Source: CAWJKP01 sp963843465
GTDB lineage: Bacteria > Planctomycetota > Planctomycetia > Pirellulales > Thermoguttaceae
Length of the DNA stretch: 64,000 bases
NCBI GenBank assembly: GCA_963843465.1
Contig: CAWJKP010000001.1
Coordinates: 1,984,001 to 2,048,000, forward strand
Direction of reading: 5' to 3'
Shown: piece after piece, positions 37,795 through 46,744 of the stretch
Layout: the number at the start of each line of letters is the position of its first letter
Position numbering within the stretch: position 1 is the first letter of the stretch
The notes under the pieces: model-generated
Database searches by the model: none
What the model was told of the DNA's origin: nothing
Seen by the model: the letters and a program-made list of their open reading frames with translations, nothing else
Made by a program: the position numbers and the translations under genes

Positions 37795-38456
37795 TCAGCG
37801 TTCTTCGGTCAGCTTGGTAAGCCGCGCCACCTGGATGCGGACGCCTTCCAGGTCGGGATTAAGCCGCAGCGCACGGCGGAAGCATTCCAGGGCCGAGACC
37901 GGGTTCTGGAGCTGCAGATAGGCATGGCCCATGCCTGCCACCGCCACGAAGTGGTAGGGGTTGATCTCCAGGGCCTGGTGGCAGTCGCGGATCGACTCGG
38001 CGAAATGCCCGCAAGCGAACTGCGCCACCGCCCGCTGGTTCCAGGCTTCGGCGAACCAGGGGGCCTGCCGGATCAACTCCGACGCCCGCTGGATGGCCTC
38101 GTCATAAAGCTGGGCCGTATTGAGGCGGATGGTTGCCGAAAGGTGCTGCCTCTGGGCGTCGTCGCCGACCCGAGTCCAGACGCTGCGGATGCCGTTCTCG
38201 GCCAGGATGCGGACGGTGCGATCCTTGTCCAATAGCGCCGGCCCAGCACCGGATTGGCTTCGTAGTCGCCGAGGAAACCCAGGGCCAGCACGGCCGACCG
38301 GCGAACCAGCGGGGAGTTGTGGACGGCCAGGCGTTCCAAGCTGCCCTGGTTATACTTTCGGGCCGCTTTGCTGATGAAAGCGGCCGCGTCCTGGTTGTTC
38401 AGGTACTTCTGATAGAAGACCGCTAACAGAGGTAGACGCGGGGAACCGCTGGCCAC
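37795..38456 (-). CDS. HEAT-repeat plus TPR protein, frame break near 38240
   Basis: A GTG at 38456 (GGGAGA upstream) opens a frame with HEAT-like helices ('LAVHNSPLVRRSAVLALGFL'). Near 38240 the frame breaks. Adding one G to 'CCGGCGC' joins it to 'LLDKDRTVRILAENGI' and the remaining 145 residues, which contain TPR units ('WFAEAWNQRAVAQFACGHF', 'YHFVAVAGMGHAYLQLQNP'). The restored protein of about 220 residues is probably a cytoplasmic scaffold. It converges with the thioredoxin-like gene, with stops two bases apart. The missing G matches the pattern of frame breaks elsewhere in the window. Confidence 0.65.
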
Positions 38457-38590
38457 GGAAGAGTCTCCCGGAGGGTCCTGTGATTTCGCGAATCGCGTGG
38501 AAATGCCGGCCGAACAGCCTCGGCCTCGATTGTAATCCCAATGCCGAAGATAGCAAGCCATAGTATTGCGGAAAAGGAAGGATTCTTGAC

Positions 38591-38713
38591 GCCTGTCGCA
38601 CACCCGTTGAAATGGGGGTAGTTTCAGGGACTTGGTGAAGAGGAGTGACGGGCCGTGACCGATCCAACGACTCGTCGCGCTTCGCGTGACGCGCGTCGCC
38701 GAAATGCGACAGG
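38591..38713 (-). ncRNA. Candidate structured RNA downstream of cas12b, possible tracrRNA
   Basis: Read on the minus strand, this 123-base segment begins and ends with complementary nine-base arms (GCCTGTCGC / GCGACAGGC) and contains inner hairpins (GTCACGC-GAA-GCGCGAC and ACCC/GGGT). Near its 3' end TTTCAACGGGTGTGC (38598-38612) equals 15 consecutive bases of the A. acidoterrestris V-B tracrRNA as I remember it. It lies about 1 kb beyond the cas12b stop on the same strand, beyond an IS21 remnant. No promoter or terminator is clear. This is a hypothesis only. Confidence 0.2.
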
Positions 38714-38911
38714 CGGGCGGCATGTATTGGCGCAGGCCGTCCCGTTTTTTTCCCGCTGGCCCATTCTGGGGGGGCACCCGATGCTCGACGCGGCCTGCGC
38801 TCGCCGGCGCAAACTGTTGGTGGATAATGGGTAAAGTCAGAGCGCCCGTTTTGCGAGTGTAATCGTAGAGAAGGCAGCCTCGCCGACAACCGGCCGTGTG
38901 TCTCCTCGGGC

Positions 38912-39024
38912 GCGACACCATTTGGCGCACTGCCCAAAACGGGCCGACACAAAAAGTCGCGCGTGTATCCCCAGACGAACACTTTTTCCCGCGCCTGCTC
39001 GCCTGGAGCGACACTTTTTTGGCG
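38912..39024. repeat. Four 32-base tandem units, probable end of an IS21-family element
   Basis: Units each begin with GACAC/AACAC followed by an A/T tract and a GCGC-rich part. The 'ACAC' positions are 38915, 38947, 38979 and 39011, exactly 32 bases apart. Only the short motif is conserved between units. Such spaced transposase-binding repeats at an end, with an istA-like start 170 bases inward, fit IS21-family elements. Confidence 0.6.
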
Positions 39025-39183
39025 CAACTTCGCCTCCCCCGGGCCTTTTGGGGCCCCGGTCTCTTTTCCCGGGGGCCGGTTTTGATGCACGATCCTCTTT
39101 CCGCTCCTCGATTGCGGCGCCCTGGTCTCAAGAAACTCGACCTCTGCAACCGCCGTGCTCGAAAAAAGGTGAAAAGTGCGAAG

Positions 39184-39318
39184 ATGATTTCGGAAACGAC
39201 AGCCTCTCGGGTCCGGAACTTGAAATCGCAGGGCCGGACGCAAGTTTGGATCGCCCGGGAGCTTCAGATATCGCGGCCGCGGCGGCGGTCTTTTTCGGCG
39301 TCGAGGAGTGTCGGATAA
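39184..39318 (+). pseudogene. istA: IS21-family transposase (istA) N-terminal fragment
   Basis: From the ATG at 39184 the translation 'MISETTASRVRNLKSQGRTQ' continues into 'VWIARELQISRP', the helix-turn-helix start of IS21 IstA transposases. After about 31 residues the similarity ends in a GCGG-rich run and the frame stops at 39318. The other frames do not restore an integrase domain, and no istB is present. It is a truncated insertion-sequence remnant directly downstream of cas12b. Confidence 0.65.
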
Positions 39319-39713
39319 TCGCCTTTGCGTTTGCCCGCCCTACCGTCCGGATCGCAACCCGTTTCGGAAACGAAAGTTACGCAGCGGCTGGCGAGCACGC
39401 GCCTTGCGGCAATCGCCGCCAGCATCGACTTGACCGGATCGGAGTCCATAACCTCTTATCGCGTAAGAGTTTGACTGACCCGCGAGCGACCCCTGGGCCC
39501 CCCCGCACCACCGTCACGCTCGCGTGAAAAGGGCCTGACGGATTTCCAAGGAACGAAACGCAAATACGATAATCCCCGCGGTGCCGTTAGCGATTGAAGG
39601 CGGAGACACAGCCGCGGCAAGAACTCCTCCTATAGAGGGCGCAAAACATCTTACTTCCGGCATAACGGGAAGTCAAGCAGGTGGAATTGTTTGGAATACA
39701 GCGACGACTGGAG
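39319..39713. other. Intergenic sequence between IS21 remnant and cas12b 3' end
   Basis: No gene is supported here. A small hairpin CTCTTA/TAAGAG lies near 39458-39474. I looked specifically for a CRISPR array, because arrays often flank V-B effectors, and found no direct repeat of 25-40 bases. A short minus-strand frame ending at 39264 shows no family resemblance. Confidence 0.5.
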
Positions 39714-42700
39714 CTAATCGCTCGCAATGCCTGCCTTTCTTCGTAGGAGCCGGATCACGTCACATTCAACCTTCTTCCAAAACTCCGGATAGGTCGCCCA
39801 AGCGCGCGAGGGCAGCGGAACGGAAGAAGGGAGCGAAAAGAGATTGACGATCTCTTTGACCTTGCCCCCGCCTGGAGCCTTGCGCGACGCTTCACCGCCA
39901 GAGGGTGGTTTGCTGAGCGGTTTGGACTGCGGCACGGCGTCGCTTCCAGCGGTCTTTTCAGCGATCGGCACCTGCGTGCCGGCATGCACAGGAACGTACC
40001 ACCACGCGCCGGGCCAATCGGGGTCCAGAAGCGCGCGCAAACCAATGTTCGCGGCGGCGTTCAGGTCTGCCTGAATTCCCCCGGTAACGGGAGACAGTCC
40101 GTTCGCGGGAACGAACACCTCGCCGCCGTTGACGGGGATGCGAAAGGGCGAAACCGCCTTTCGGGCAGCCATGCCCATTTGCTCCCATTCCTTCCGCCAT
40201 TGATGATCGAGCTCGCGCAGATACCTGTGCCGCGCCGTGTCAGGACGATCTCTGGACGAATTACGTTCGCGGTCTATTGCCTCGGCAACCGCCTTTGTCC
40301 ACCACGGCGAAGCGAAGAACTCGTCGGCCGGCACGTCGGCGCAGCGCGCGCCAGGCCCGCCGGTACGCGAGTCTTCACGCGAAGTGTAACTAGGGCTAAC
40401 CTCCTCGACGTGAAGGCCGTAGAGCAGGCAGGCGTCTACGAGGCGTTTTCGAACATTCCTTGCCGCCCAGTTCATCAAACCGCGGTTCTCGCGCCGCGTC
40501 CGTGTCTGTTCAGGCCGATAATATTCCAGGTTCTCCACAACAACGGCGTGGCACGCCGCCTGACGCGGACCGGGAATTCGCGCGCGTGGGCGCCTTCGCC
40601 CGCGGGGCCAATGTTTTCGGTTCTCGGTTCCGGCGCCCAGCGCAGCCTCGACGATGCGGCTGGCAAGTTGCTTGACGCGGCTCTCGCGTAGCCGCTCCAA
40701 CGCGTCAAGGATTCGCCGCCCGAAGCGAGCCAGGGACTCGTCCCCAAGCTCGGGCACGTTCTTCCGGAGATCGTCGGGTTCGGCGCGCATCTGGAACGCC
40801 TTCAGCGTTTGGTACACGCCGCGAACGTTTGCCTGCCGCGTATACCCAAGCCCGCCTACCTGGCGAATCGTCTTTTCGGATTTTCGTTTCCCTCGCGGGA
40901 GAATCCAATCGCGGAGCCACCGTAGGTGTTGCTTCCACTGCCTATCCCGCTCTTGCCACCGCTGGACCCAAAGCGATCGCAACTCCAGAATCTCGCCTGC
41001 CAGAAGCCGTTCGGCCACTGCCCGTAACGGCAAGCGCGACTCTTGGAGCCTCCTCTTGCGTTCCGACCGGGACGCGCCGGCCGCAATCTCGACAGGGACG
41101 GGACCTCCCAGGTTAGTCACGACGCATGCGTCCCACGTCTCCCGCGCCCAGTCGTCGCGATATTCGGCGGAACTAGCCAGTTGCTGCCAGAGCACCAGAG
41201 CGTCAACAAGGTAGTCGATCCGCTGGTCTTGGTCCATGTCGACCGTACGGCCGCCGGAAAGCGGCTTCTGCCTGGCGGCCAACGCGTACGCAACGCGCGC
41301 GTAATCGCCATGCCGCCGCAGGCCTCGCCGCGAGAAGCTGGACCGCATGGAACATCAGCTCATCAACCCGGCCGGCGGCGCGGACGTCCCGCTCGGCGGC
41401 CGAATCGCGCATAAGCGGTGGAAGGCCAAGCCACTGGCGGAAGCCGTTGACCTCGCACACCTCGTCCGGCGTCGGCTTTCGCGCCGCGCAATCCTCTCCC
41501 TGGAGTTTAATGAGAAACTGCCGGTCGAGCCGTGCCCAGGGGGCGGGATGCGGCGAGCCGTCCGGAAGCAGATCGGCTCCGACGCGGCGATAGACGGTCG
41601 TCGCTTCCACAGGCTGCCCTTTCCGACGCCCGGATTTCTGGACTTTTTCAGTTGGTCGTTTGAGGACAATGAACAGCTCGCCGGCGCTGGCCAACTCGCG
41701 GCCACTTGCCCTACATGCCGCATCCATTTCTTTACGCGATAATGTTTGCCATACTGCGCAGGCCGCAGCGTACCGATGCCCGAGATCGACCGAAAGGATG
41801 CGGAGCCCCGGCAGACGCGAAAGCCTCAGCCGCGCGCGGCCCTTGCGGCCGTGGTTCGCCTCGCAGTTCAGGTAGAAGCCGCCGCCGCGCGATTTCCGAT
41901 ATTCCCAACCTTCGGGGAGCCCCGCGTCAACGTATTCCAGCCACGGGCCCGACGGCTGTAGTTTCGCGGAAATAGTTACGAACCAACCAAGGTGCCGCCA
42001 CATGGCGCGCGCACGCTCGTCCCACGTTTCCGGCCGTTGGACGTTGAGCTCGTGCCTCTCAACATGGGCCGCCAACTTTTCCAGTTGCGCGAGGCGCTTG
42101 CAGGCGGCCGTTCCACTCTTTCTGCCCGAAGACAGCGGCGACGCGGACCGCGCCGTCCGGGTTCCCGGCGATGGTCCGCCCAAACCGGTCGGCGCGTGTG
42201 GCTTCGGGACCGCCCTGAAGGAAGTGCCGGAAGTCGAGATCCTTCTCCAAACGCGCGCCCTGCCATCGAAGGTCAACGTCCTCAATCGCCGATCCATTCC
42301 AAAGGCCAAGCCTGACACCCCGAAGGTCCAGCGGCGCGTCGAGTCGCTGCTGAACGTTCGCTCGCGTCATTCCAGACTTCGCGGCGGCGAGCTTGCCAAG
42401 CAGCTTCTCCCGATCCTGTACCGCCTTAAGGGCGGAATAGGTGATGCTCCACCGCGAATTGCCGAAGTCCGCAAAGACCGGATGCCGCAAAGCGTCAGGA
42501 TGGCGGTACGCAGGGACCTTGAAACGACCGCGGTCATCCTCTGCGGTTCGCGCGGCAACATAGGACTTGAGGATTTCCGCATCCGGTTTGCCGTCGCGAT
42601 GCCACACGCAGATCGCACCGTCATCAGCCAAGGACGGCCAGTCATCGTCTTCGTCGCGGCCCGAGAAAAGCTGGGCGTCCCCGAACTTCTCCTTATCCGA

Positions 42701-44035
42701 GTCGCCCTGCATCACTTTGACGGCGGCGCGGCGGGACTCGCGACTTGGGGATTCAACCCGCGACCACGAACGAACCACGTCCTCCCAGCCGTCGATCGCC
42801 CGGCGGCGAATCCGGTAGCCGGCTCCCGGACCGCCGTCGTCCGACCGTTCGGCGCAGTACTGATCCAGCCAATCCCGCGCCTCGGCGGGCACTTCGTCGA
42901 TCTTTCGCGCGTCCTCCTCGAATTTCCGGCGCGAGCTTTCGGCACGTTTGATCCACGTATGGGCTGCCGAAACGCGCCGCAGCGCGTGGTCGAGCATGAC
43001 CGCGTATTCCCAGATATGATCCTTCTCCGTCCGAAACGGCATGCCGATAGTCTGCTCGACGGCGCGCCGCATGGCGTCCACCCAGGCGATTTTCTCCCCG
43101 CGCGCACACGCCTTTCCCCGTTGCTCGTCGGCCTCCTCAAGCAGTTTCGCGCGAATCTCGCTCCACATTCCGTCGCTAACGTCGTCCGCGGTAACAAGCC
43201 TTTGAAGCGCCACCGCGCCTTTGGAACTCCGGCCTTTCCAGCCCACCGCTTGCTTTATTACTTTTAGCAATTCCTCTGCGTCGGATTCGCCGCCGGGCGC
43301 AGGGCCAAGCACCGCCCCCAGCCGTTCGAGCGCGATTCGCCCGGATACGCCACTCAATACTCTCGAAGGCGTTGCCGCCAGCACGGCAAGTCGCTCGGCG
43401 ACGGCCGACCGATCGCTTTTGGCCCCGGAGCCCCAATGGGTGCTTAGCCAGTTCCCCGCCTTGATGACGAAGTCCTTCGCTTCGGTCGTTTCGGCTGAAT
43501 CGTCCGTCGGCATCGCGAAGTACTCGTCGGCCCCGCCGAGCAACTCCATAACGGTATGCGTCGCTTCCCCGCGACTAATCCCGGTTTGGCGGGAGGCTGC
43601 TTCAAAGGCCCCGCAACGATCGACCCAAACCGCGTCCCGTCGAATTCTCGCCGTCAGAGCAGGTGCACACTGCGAAATCCAGTCGTCCCTGTTTGGCATA
43701 TCGAGACGCTCCAGGATGCAGTCAAGACATTGAAGCACCCGCCGCGCGCGATCTTCAGGCGCGTCAGTGCCTCGCGCGAGGATCCGCTCTTGCGGCACCA
43801 GTGCCCCTGGCGTCTCGACGGACAACCAAGAAAGTGCAAGAAGTACCCGTCTTTCCGCCAATCCGTCCGCAAGCTCGGGCGATAGGCCGCCCCGGAGGGT
43901 CAAGAGCCACTCGCCCCACGCGCGTGTCCCCACGTTAACAGTCGCATGGGTGTTCCAAAGTGCTTCGGTCAGCGCACCTTTTTGGCGGGCCTCTAACCGG
44001 AGAGTATAAGCACGCGGAATCGCCGAAACGGCCAT
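39714..44035 (-). CDS. cas12b: Type V-B CRISPR effector Cas12b (C2c1), two frame breaks
   Basis: The ATG at 44035 (GAGAGG upstream) opens a frame with the Cas12b-like start 'EALWNTHATVNVGTRAWGEW'. Frame breaks near 42095 and 41340 divide the gene into three overlapping open frames. Read through, it has about 1,440 residues, larger than the ~1,100-residue characterised enzymes. RuvC-I is 'ILSVDLGHRYAAACAVW' (Asp codon 41785-41787), RuvC-II 'VVVENLEYYRPEQ' followed by 'RENRGLMNWAARNVRKRL' (Glu codon 40533-40535), and RuvC-III 'GGIQADLNAAANIGL' (Asp codon 40065-40067). These line up with the same motifs in A. acidoterrestris Cas12b. It would be an RNA-guided DNA nuclease needing crRNA and tracrRNA. 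Both breaks preserve the flanking family sequence, so error or very recent inactivation is likely. Confidence 0.85.
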
Positions 44036-44503
44036 CGGATTGTCCTCTCGATGCGTTCGAGTGCTCGTTTGCTCGCGAGCCAAGTGTTCCCTCGGACGGG
44101 CTGCATTGGTATCATGGAAGCCGAGAGAGCGAAGCGGGACTCGAGTCCGCCCTGCGCGGTTTTGGACACCGCAGCAGCACTTCCGTGTGGGTTGATATCC
44201 ACCCCTGGTGGCGTCGCGTCTCTCGGCGACCATCGTTTACGTTCCCGGAGCATATCACGTCTCGAAAAGGATGTCAACTACCGGCAGACAACATTTATCA
44301 AGTGTTCATCTATAGGATGGTCCCCTCCCTCAGGGTTATAGTGTCGTCGCGTTTGATCGCGGTCCCCCCGAGGTGTTAACGTTAAGTCAACAGACACATA
44401 AATGGCGGCTCTGCAATTGCCGCACAACGAGAATGTGCTCCGACACCCGGTAGCACTGGACAATCTGTTGAACAAGGACTTCGCCTGCTCGCTGCGCGCG
44501 CCT
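44036..44503. other. 468-base leader between cas2 and cas12b
   Basis: The region contains the cas12b promoter (44249-44277) and, on the minus strand, several hairpins: GTGCT/AGCAC near 44430-44455, GCGGC/GCCGC just after it, and a perfect 12-base palindrome GGACTCGAGTCC near 44150. About 200 bases would be transcribed ahead of the cas12b ATG. No repeat-spacer pattern is seen. It could hold a tracrRNA or a regulatory leader. Confidence 0.45.
44249..44277 (-). promoter_or_regulatory. Sigma-70-type promoter for cas12b
   Basis: On the minus strand TTGACA (44272-44277) is followed after exactly 17 bases by TATGCT (44249-44254), close to consensus. Transcription would start near 44242 and leave a leader of about 200 bases before the cas12b ATG, independent of the cas4-cas1/cas2 transcript. 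Confidence 0.6.
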
Positions 44504-44794
44504 TCATATCACCACCGTCCCCATGTCCATACTCCCCAGCGGCTGGCCGAGCACGGTGGCGGAGGCGCGGGCGGCGTCGCGGTTTTCGCCCAGGTCGAGG
44601 ATCAGGACCTGGTCCTCCTTCAAGTTCATCTCCTCCTCCAGGTCGCTCTGCATCCGCACCCGATCGAGCGGACGCAAGGTGCAAAAGAAAATGGAGTACT
44701 GCCAGTGCTCCCCGTAGCCCTTCATCACCTGAAACACGCGGCGGAGGCGGCGGGGATGGCGGATGTCGTAGCAGACAAGGTAACAGCGGCGCAT
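44504..44794 (-). CDS. cas2: CRISPR-associated endoribonuclease-fold protein Cas2
   Basis: The start is placed at 44794, giving 'MRRCYLVCYDIRHPRRLRRV', the canonical Cas2 N-terminus with the conserved Asp at residue 10. A longer frame from 44881 runs through a palindrome and is not credible. The 96-residue product has the ferredoxin-like fold signature 'YGEHWQYSIFFCTL'. Cas2 dimerises and bridges two Cas1 dimers during spacer capture. It lies downstream of the cas4-cas1 fusion on the same strand, separated by about 125 bases that hold a 29-base-arm palindrome. Confidence 0.93.
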   Translation of the reverse strand: MRRCYLVCYDIRHPRRLRRVFQVMKGYGEHWQYSIFFCTLRPLDRVRMQSDLEEEMNLKEDQVLILDLGENRDAARASATVLGQPLGSMDMGTVVI

Positions 44795-44819
44795 GGTAGC
44801 GGCTCCCAGGCCGGCGCTT

Positions 44820-44900
44820 AATGTAGCAGGCACACGCCGTGTGCCGTCCTTCCTTGCAAACGGAGATAGCCGACGGCACACGGCGTGTGCCTGCTACATT
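44820..44900. repeat. Inverted repeat with 29-base perfect arms between cas4-cas1 and cas2
   Basis: Arms at 44820-44848 and 44872-44900 are perfectly complementary (core GTAGCAGGCACACGCCGTGT) with a 23-base loop. It is of the same general kind as the other intergenic palindromes here, but the sequence is distinct. It could attenuate cas2 relative to cas4-cas1. Confidence 0.85.
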
Positions 44901-44920
44901 CCGGACAGCGACGCATGGAA

Positions 44921-46615
44921 CTACCTCGTGGTCAGGAAGGCCAGCGTGGGCACCTCGTCGCCCAGCCAGGCGGCAATCATGCGGGCGTGCAAGGTCAACA
45001 TGCGGCGGTAGCTCAGTTTGTACTCAAAGACCGGGTGCGTAACCTCCTCGTCCATGCGCCGCCCGTAGACGGCGAAAAAGGCTTTGCGGCCATCGTCGGT
45101 GAAGGCGGCGCCGGCGGCCGTGCGGAGGAAGTGGCCGGCCTGAAGCTCGCCGCGGTTGAAGGCCGTAATCGCCACGGAATCGGCGATCAGCGGGCGGAAG
45201 GGTTCCATCAAGTCCAGCGCCAAGGCGGGCCGGCCAGGCCGCGAGACGTGGTAGGCCCCGATCGACGGCTCCAGCCGCGCCGTGCGCAGGGCCGCCGTGC
45301 ATTCGTGGGTCAGCATCGAATAGGCGAAGGAAAGGCAGGCGTTGACCGGGTCGGGCGGCGGGCGACGCTCCCGGCCGTGGGCGTCAAACTCGGCGGCCAG
45401 GTCCGACTTGATCATGCCGGAAAAGTGCTCGAAATAGAGCGCGGCCGCCTGGCCCTCGTGCCCACGCAGCGATTCCAGGCCCGCGGCCTTGGCCGCGCGG
45501 CGCGACTGCTCGGCAAGCGCCTCGGCGACGCGGCCGGGAAGGCAGACGTGGTTGCGCATCAAGAGTTTCCGCTGGTTGGCGATCTTGGCGACGATCAGGG
45601 CGCGGGCCAGCTCCAGGCACGGCTCCGCACGGTCGAACTTGCGGACCTGGGCCCGGCGGGTCTCGGCGCTTGCCGAGTCCAACGGATCGACCATCGCGGT
45701 CAAGCGTCCGCCGGCCGAGAGAATGGCGATGGGCACGCCGCGTTGGGAGAGCAGGGTGATGGCTTGCGTCGAGATTTGCACGCCGCCCAGCACGGTGAGG
45801 CTTTCGAGGTTCGCCAGGGGAACGTCGTGGGTCTTGGCCCCGTTTTCGTCGGAGATGGTCATGGCGGCGCCGCGGACGCCGATCCGCGTGCCGCCGCGCT
45901 GCGCCACGAGGTGCAGGCCCTCGTCGCGCGGCGGCCAAAGGCGGCGGGCCGCCGGCAGCCCGGCCGCGCAATCGCCGCGCTGCTGGCGGACTTCGTCGGG
46001 CAGGCAGATCGGCAACAGCGAGCAGCGCGGGCAGCGGGGATCGTTCAACAGCGGCAACGGCCGCGAGCCCCGCGCGGCCTGCTTAGCCGCCTCCAACGTG
46101 GCCAACGCCTCGCGGCGGAGATCCTCGTCGAAGGGCACCACGACGCGCCGTTTCTCGGCCGCATAGTAAACGGCGATCTCCGGCACGTCGTAGCCGGCCT
46201 CGGAAAGCAATACCGCTTGAAGCGCCGCTTGGATGCGATCGGTCGGCCAGGGCTCGACCGCGGCGCGCGGCGAATCGTCGCCGTCATCGCCGCTTGCCAG
46301 CCGACGGGGCCGGCCTTTGCGATACTCGACGGGCACCGCCGTGAGGCCGTCAATCTCCACCAGGTCCATCGTGGCCGTCAATTGCAGATCGTGGCTGGTC
46401 AGCGTCAGGCTTCGCACGGTGCGATTCGGGTCGGGCTTCGGCGAACCGTCGGGAAGCGATTCCAGGCTCGGCTTGTCCACGCAACGGTGGACGCGATTGC
46501 CTTGCTCGGTATCCTCGCTCGGCACATGGATGCCTTCAACCTCCATGAAGTAGAACAACCTTGGGCAGTAGGCGAACTCGGCAACATTGCGGGCGGGCCA
46601 CAAACTCTCGTCCAT
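44921..46615 (-). CDS. cas4-cas1: Cas4-Cas1 fusion adaptation protein
   Basis: The 564-residue protein is complete. Residues 1 to about 215 are Cas4: Cys17 in 'FAYCPRLFYF', His43, Asp84 in 'ATMDLVEIDG', Glu97 and Lys100 in 'VPVEYRKGR', and the C-terminal cluster Cys195/198/204 in 'RCPRCSLLPICLP', all the iron-sulfur and nuclease residues expected. From about residue 232 it is Cas1, with catalytic Glu387 in 'GHEGQAAALYF', His456 in 'GAYHVSRPG' and Asp468 in 'LALDLMEPFRP'. The fusion is characteristic of type V-B and some I-U loci. It would trim prespacers by PAM and integrate them into the array. It is first in the cas order. Confidence 0.93.
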   Translation of the reverse strand: MDESLWPARNVAEFAYCPRLFYFMEVEGIHVPSEDTEQGNRVHRCVDKPSLESLPDGSPKPDPNRTVRSLTLTSHDLQLTATMDLVEIDGLTAVPVEYRKGRPRRLASGDDGDDSPRAAVEPWPTDRIQAALQAVLLSEAGYDVPEIAVYYAAEKRRVVVPFDEDLRREALATLEAAKQAARGSRPLPLLNDPRCPRCSLLPICLPDEVRQQRGDCAAGLPAARRLWPPRDEGLHLVAQRGGTRIGVRGAAMTISDENGAKTHDVPLANLESLTVLGGVQISTQAITLLSQRGVPIAILSAGGRLTAMVDPLDSASAETRRAQVRKFDRAEPCLELARALIVAKIANQRKLLMRNHVCLPGRVAEALAEQSRRAAKAAGLESLRGHEGQAAALYFEHFSGMIKSDLAAEFDAHGRERRPPPDPVNACLSFAYSMLTHECTAALRTARLEPSIGAYHVSRPGRPALALDLMEPFRPLIADSVAITAFNRGELQAGHFLRTAAGAAFTDDGRKAFFAVYGRRMDEEVTHPVFEYKLSYRRMLTLHARMIAAWLGDEVPTLAFLTTR

Positions 46616-46655
46616 CGATCCCCCCTGTTTCAGGTGTTTTGCTTACCTACCATTT

Positions 46656-46683
46656 ACCCTAATTGCGGCAGTGCCAATGTCAA
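46656..46683 (-). promoter_or_regulatory. Candidate promoter for cas4-cas1
   Basis: On the minus strand TTGACA (46678-46683) is followed after 16 bases by TAGGGT (46656-46661), a good -35 with a weak -10, about 40 bases before the cas4-cas1 ATG. Confidence 0.35.
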
Positions 46684-46693
46684 TGAGATCAGT

Positions 46694-46744
46694 AAAGGGG
46701 TTGGAAGTCGAACTTCACTCATGGAATCGGCTTCCGACCCCTTT
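46694..46744. repeat. Intergenic inverted repeat, family D
   Basis: Arms AAAGGGGTTGGAAGTCG (46694-46710) and CGGCTTCCGACCCCTTT (46728-46744) pair over 17 bases with one or two mismatches around a 17-base loop. It lies just upstream of the candidate cas4-cas1 promoter. Confidence 0.75.

Noticed and set aside
38593..38625. GTCGCACACCCGTTG... segment as a lone type I-C-like CRISPR repeat
   Set aside because: It resembles the start of such repeats, but there is no second copy, no spacer pattern and no type I cas gene in the window.
38912..39024. The 32-base periodic units as a CRISPR array
   Set aside because: Only about 10-12 bases are conserved per 32-base unit, leaving no room for a repeat plus spacer, and the adjacent istA start explains them as an IS end.
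39714..44035. Effector as Cas12k of a CRISPR-associated transposon
   Set aside because: All three RuvC acidic residues are present and the locus has cas4-cas1 and cas2. Tn7-like genes are absent; the nearby transposase fragment is of IS21 type.
44278..44475. 65-codon minus-strand frame between cas2 and cas12b as an anti-CRISPR or cas accessory gene
   Set aside because: It has no ribosome site or recognisable sequence, ends at the cas12b promoter, and lies in a hairpin-rich leader.
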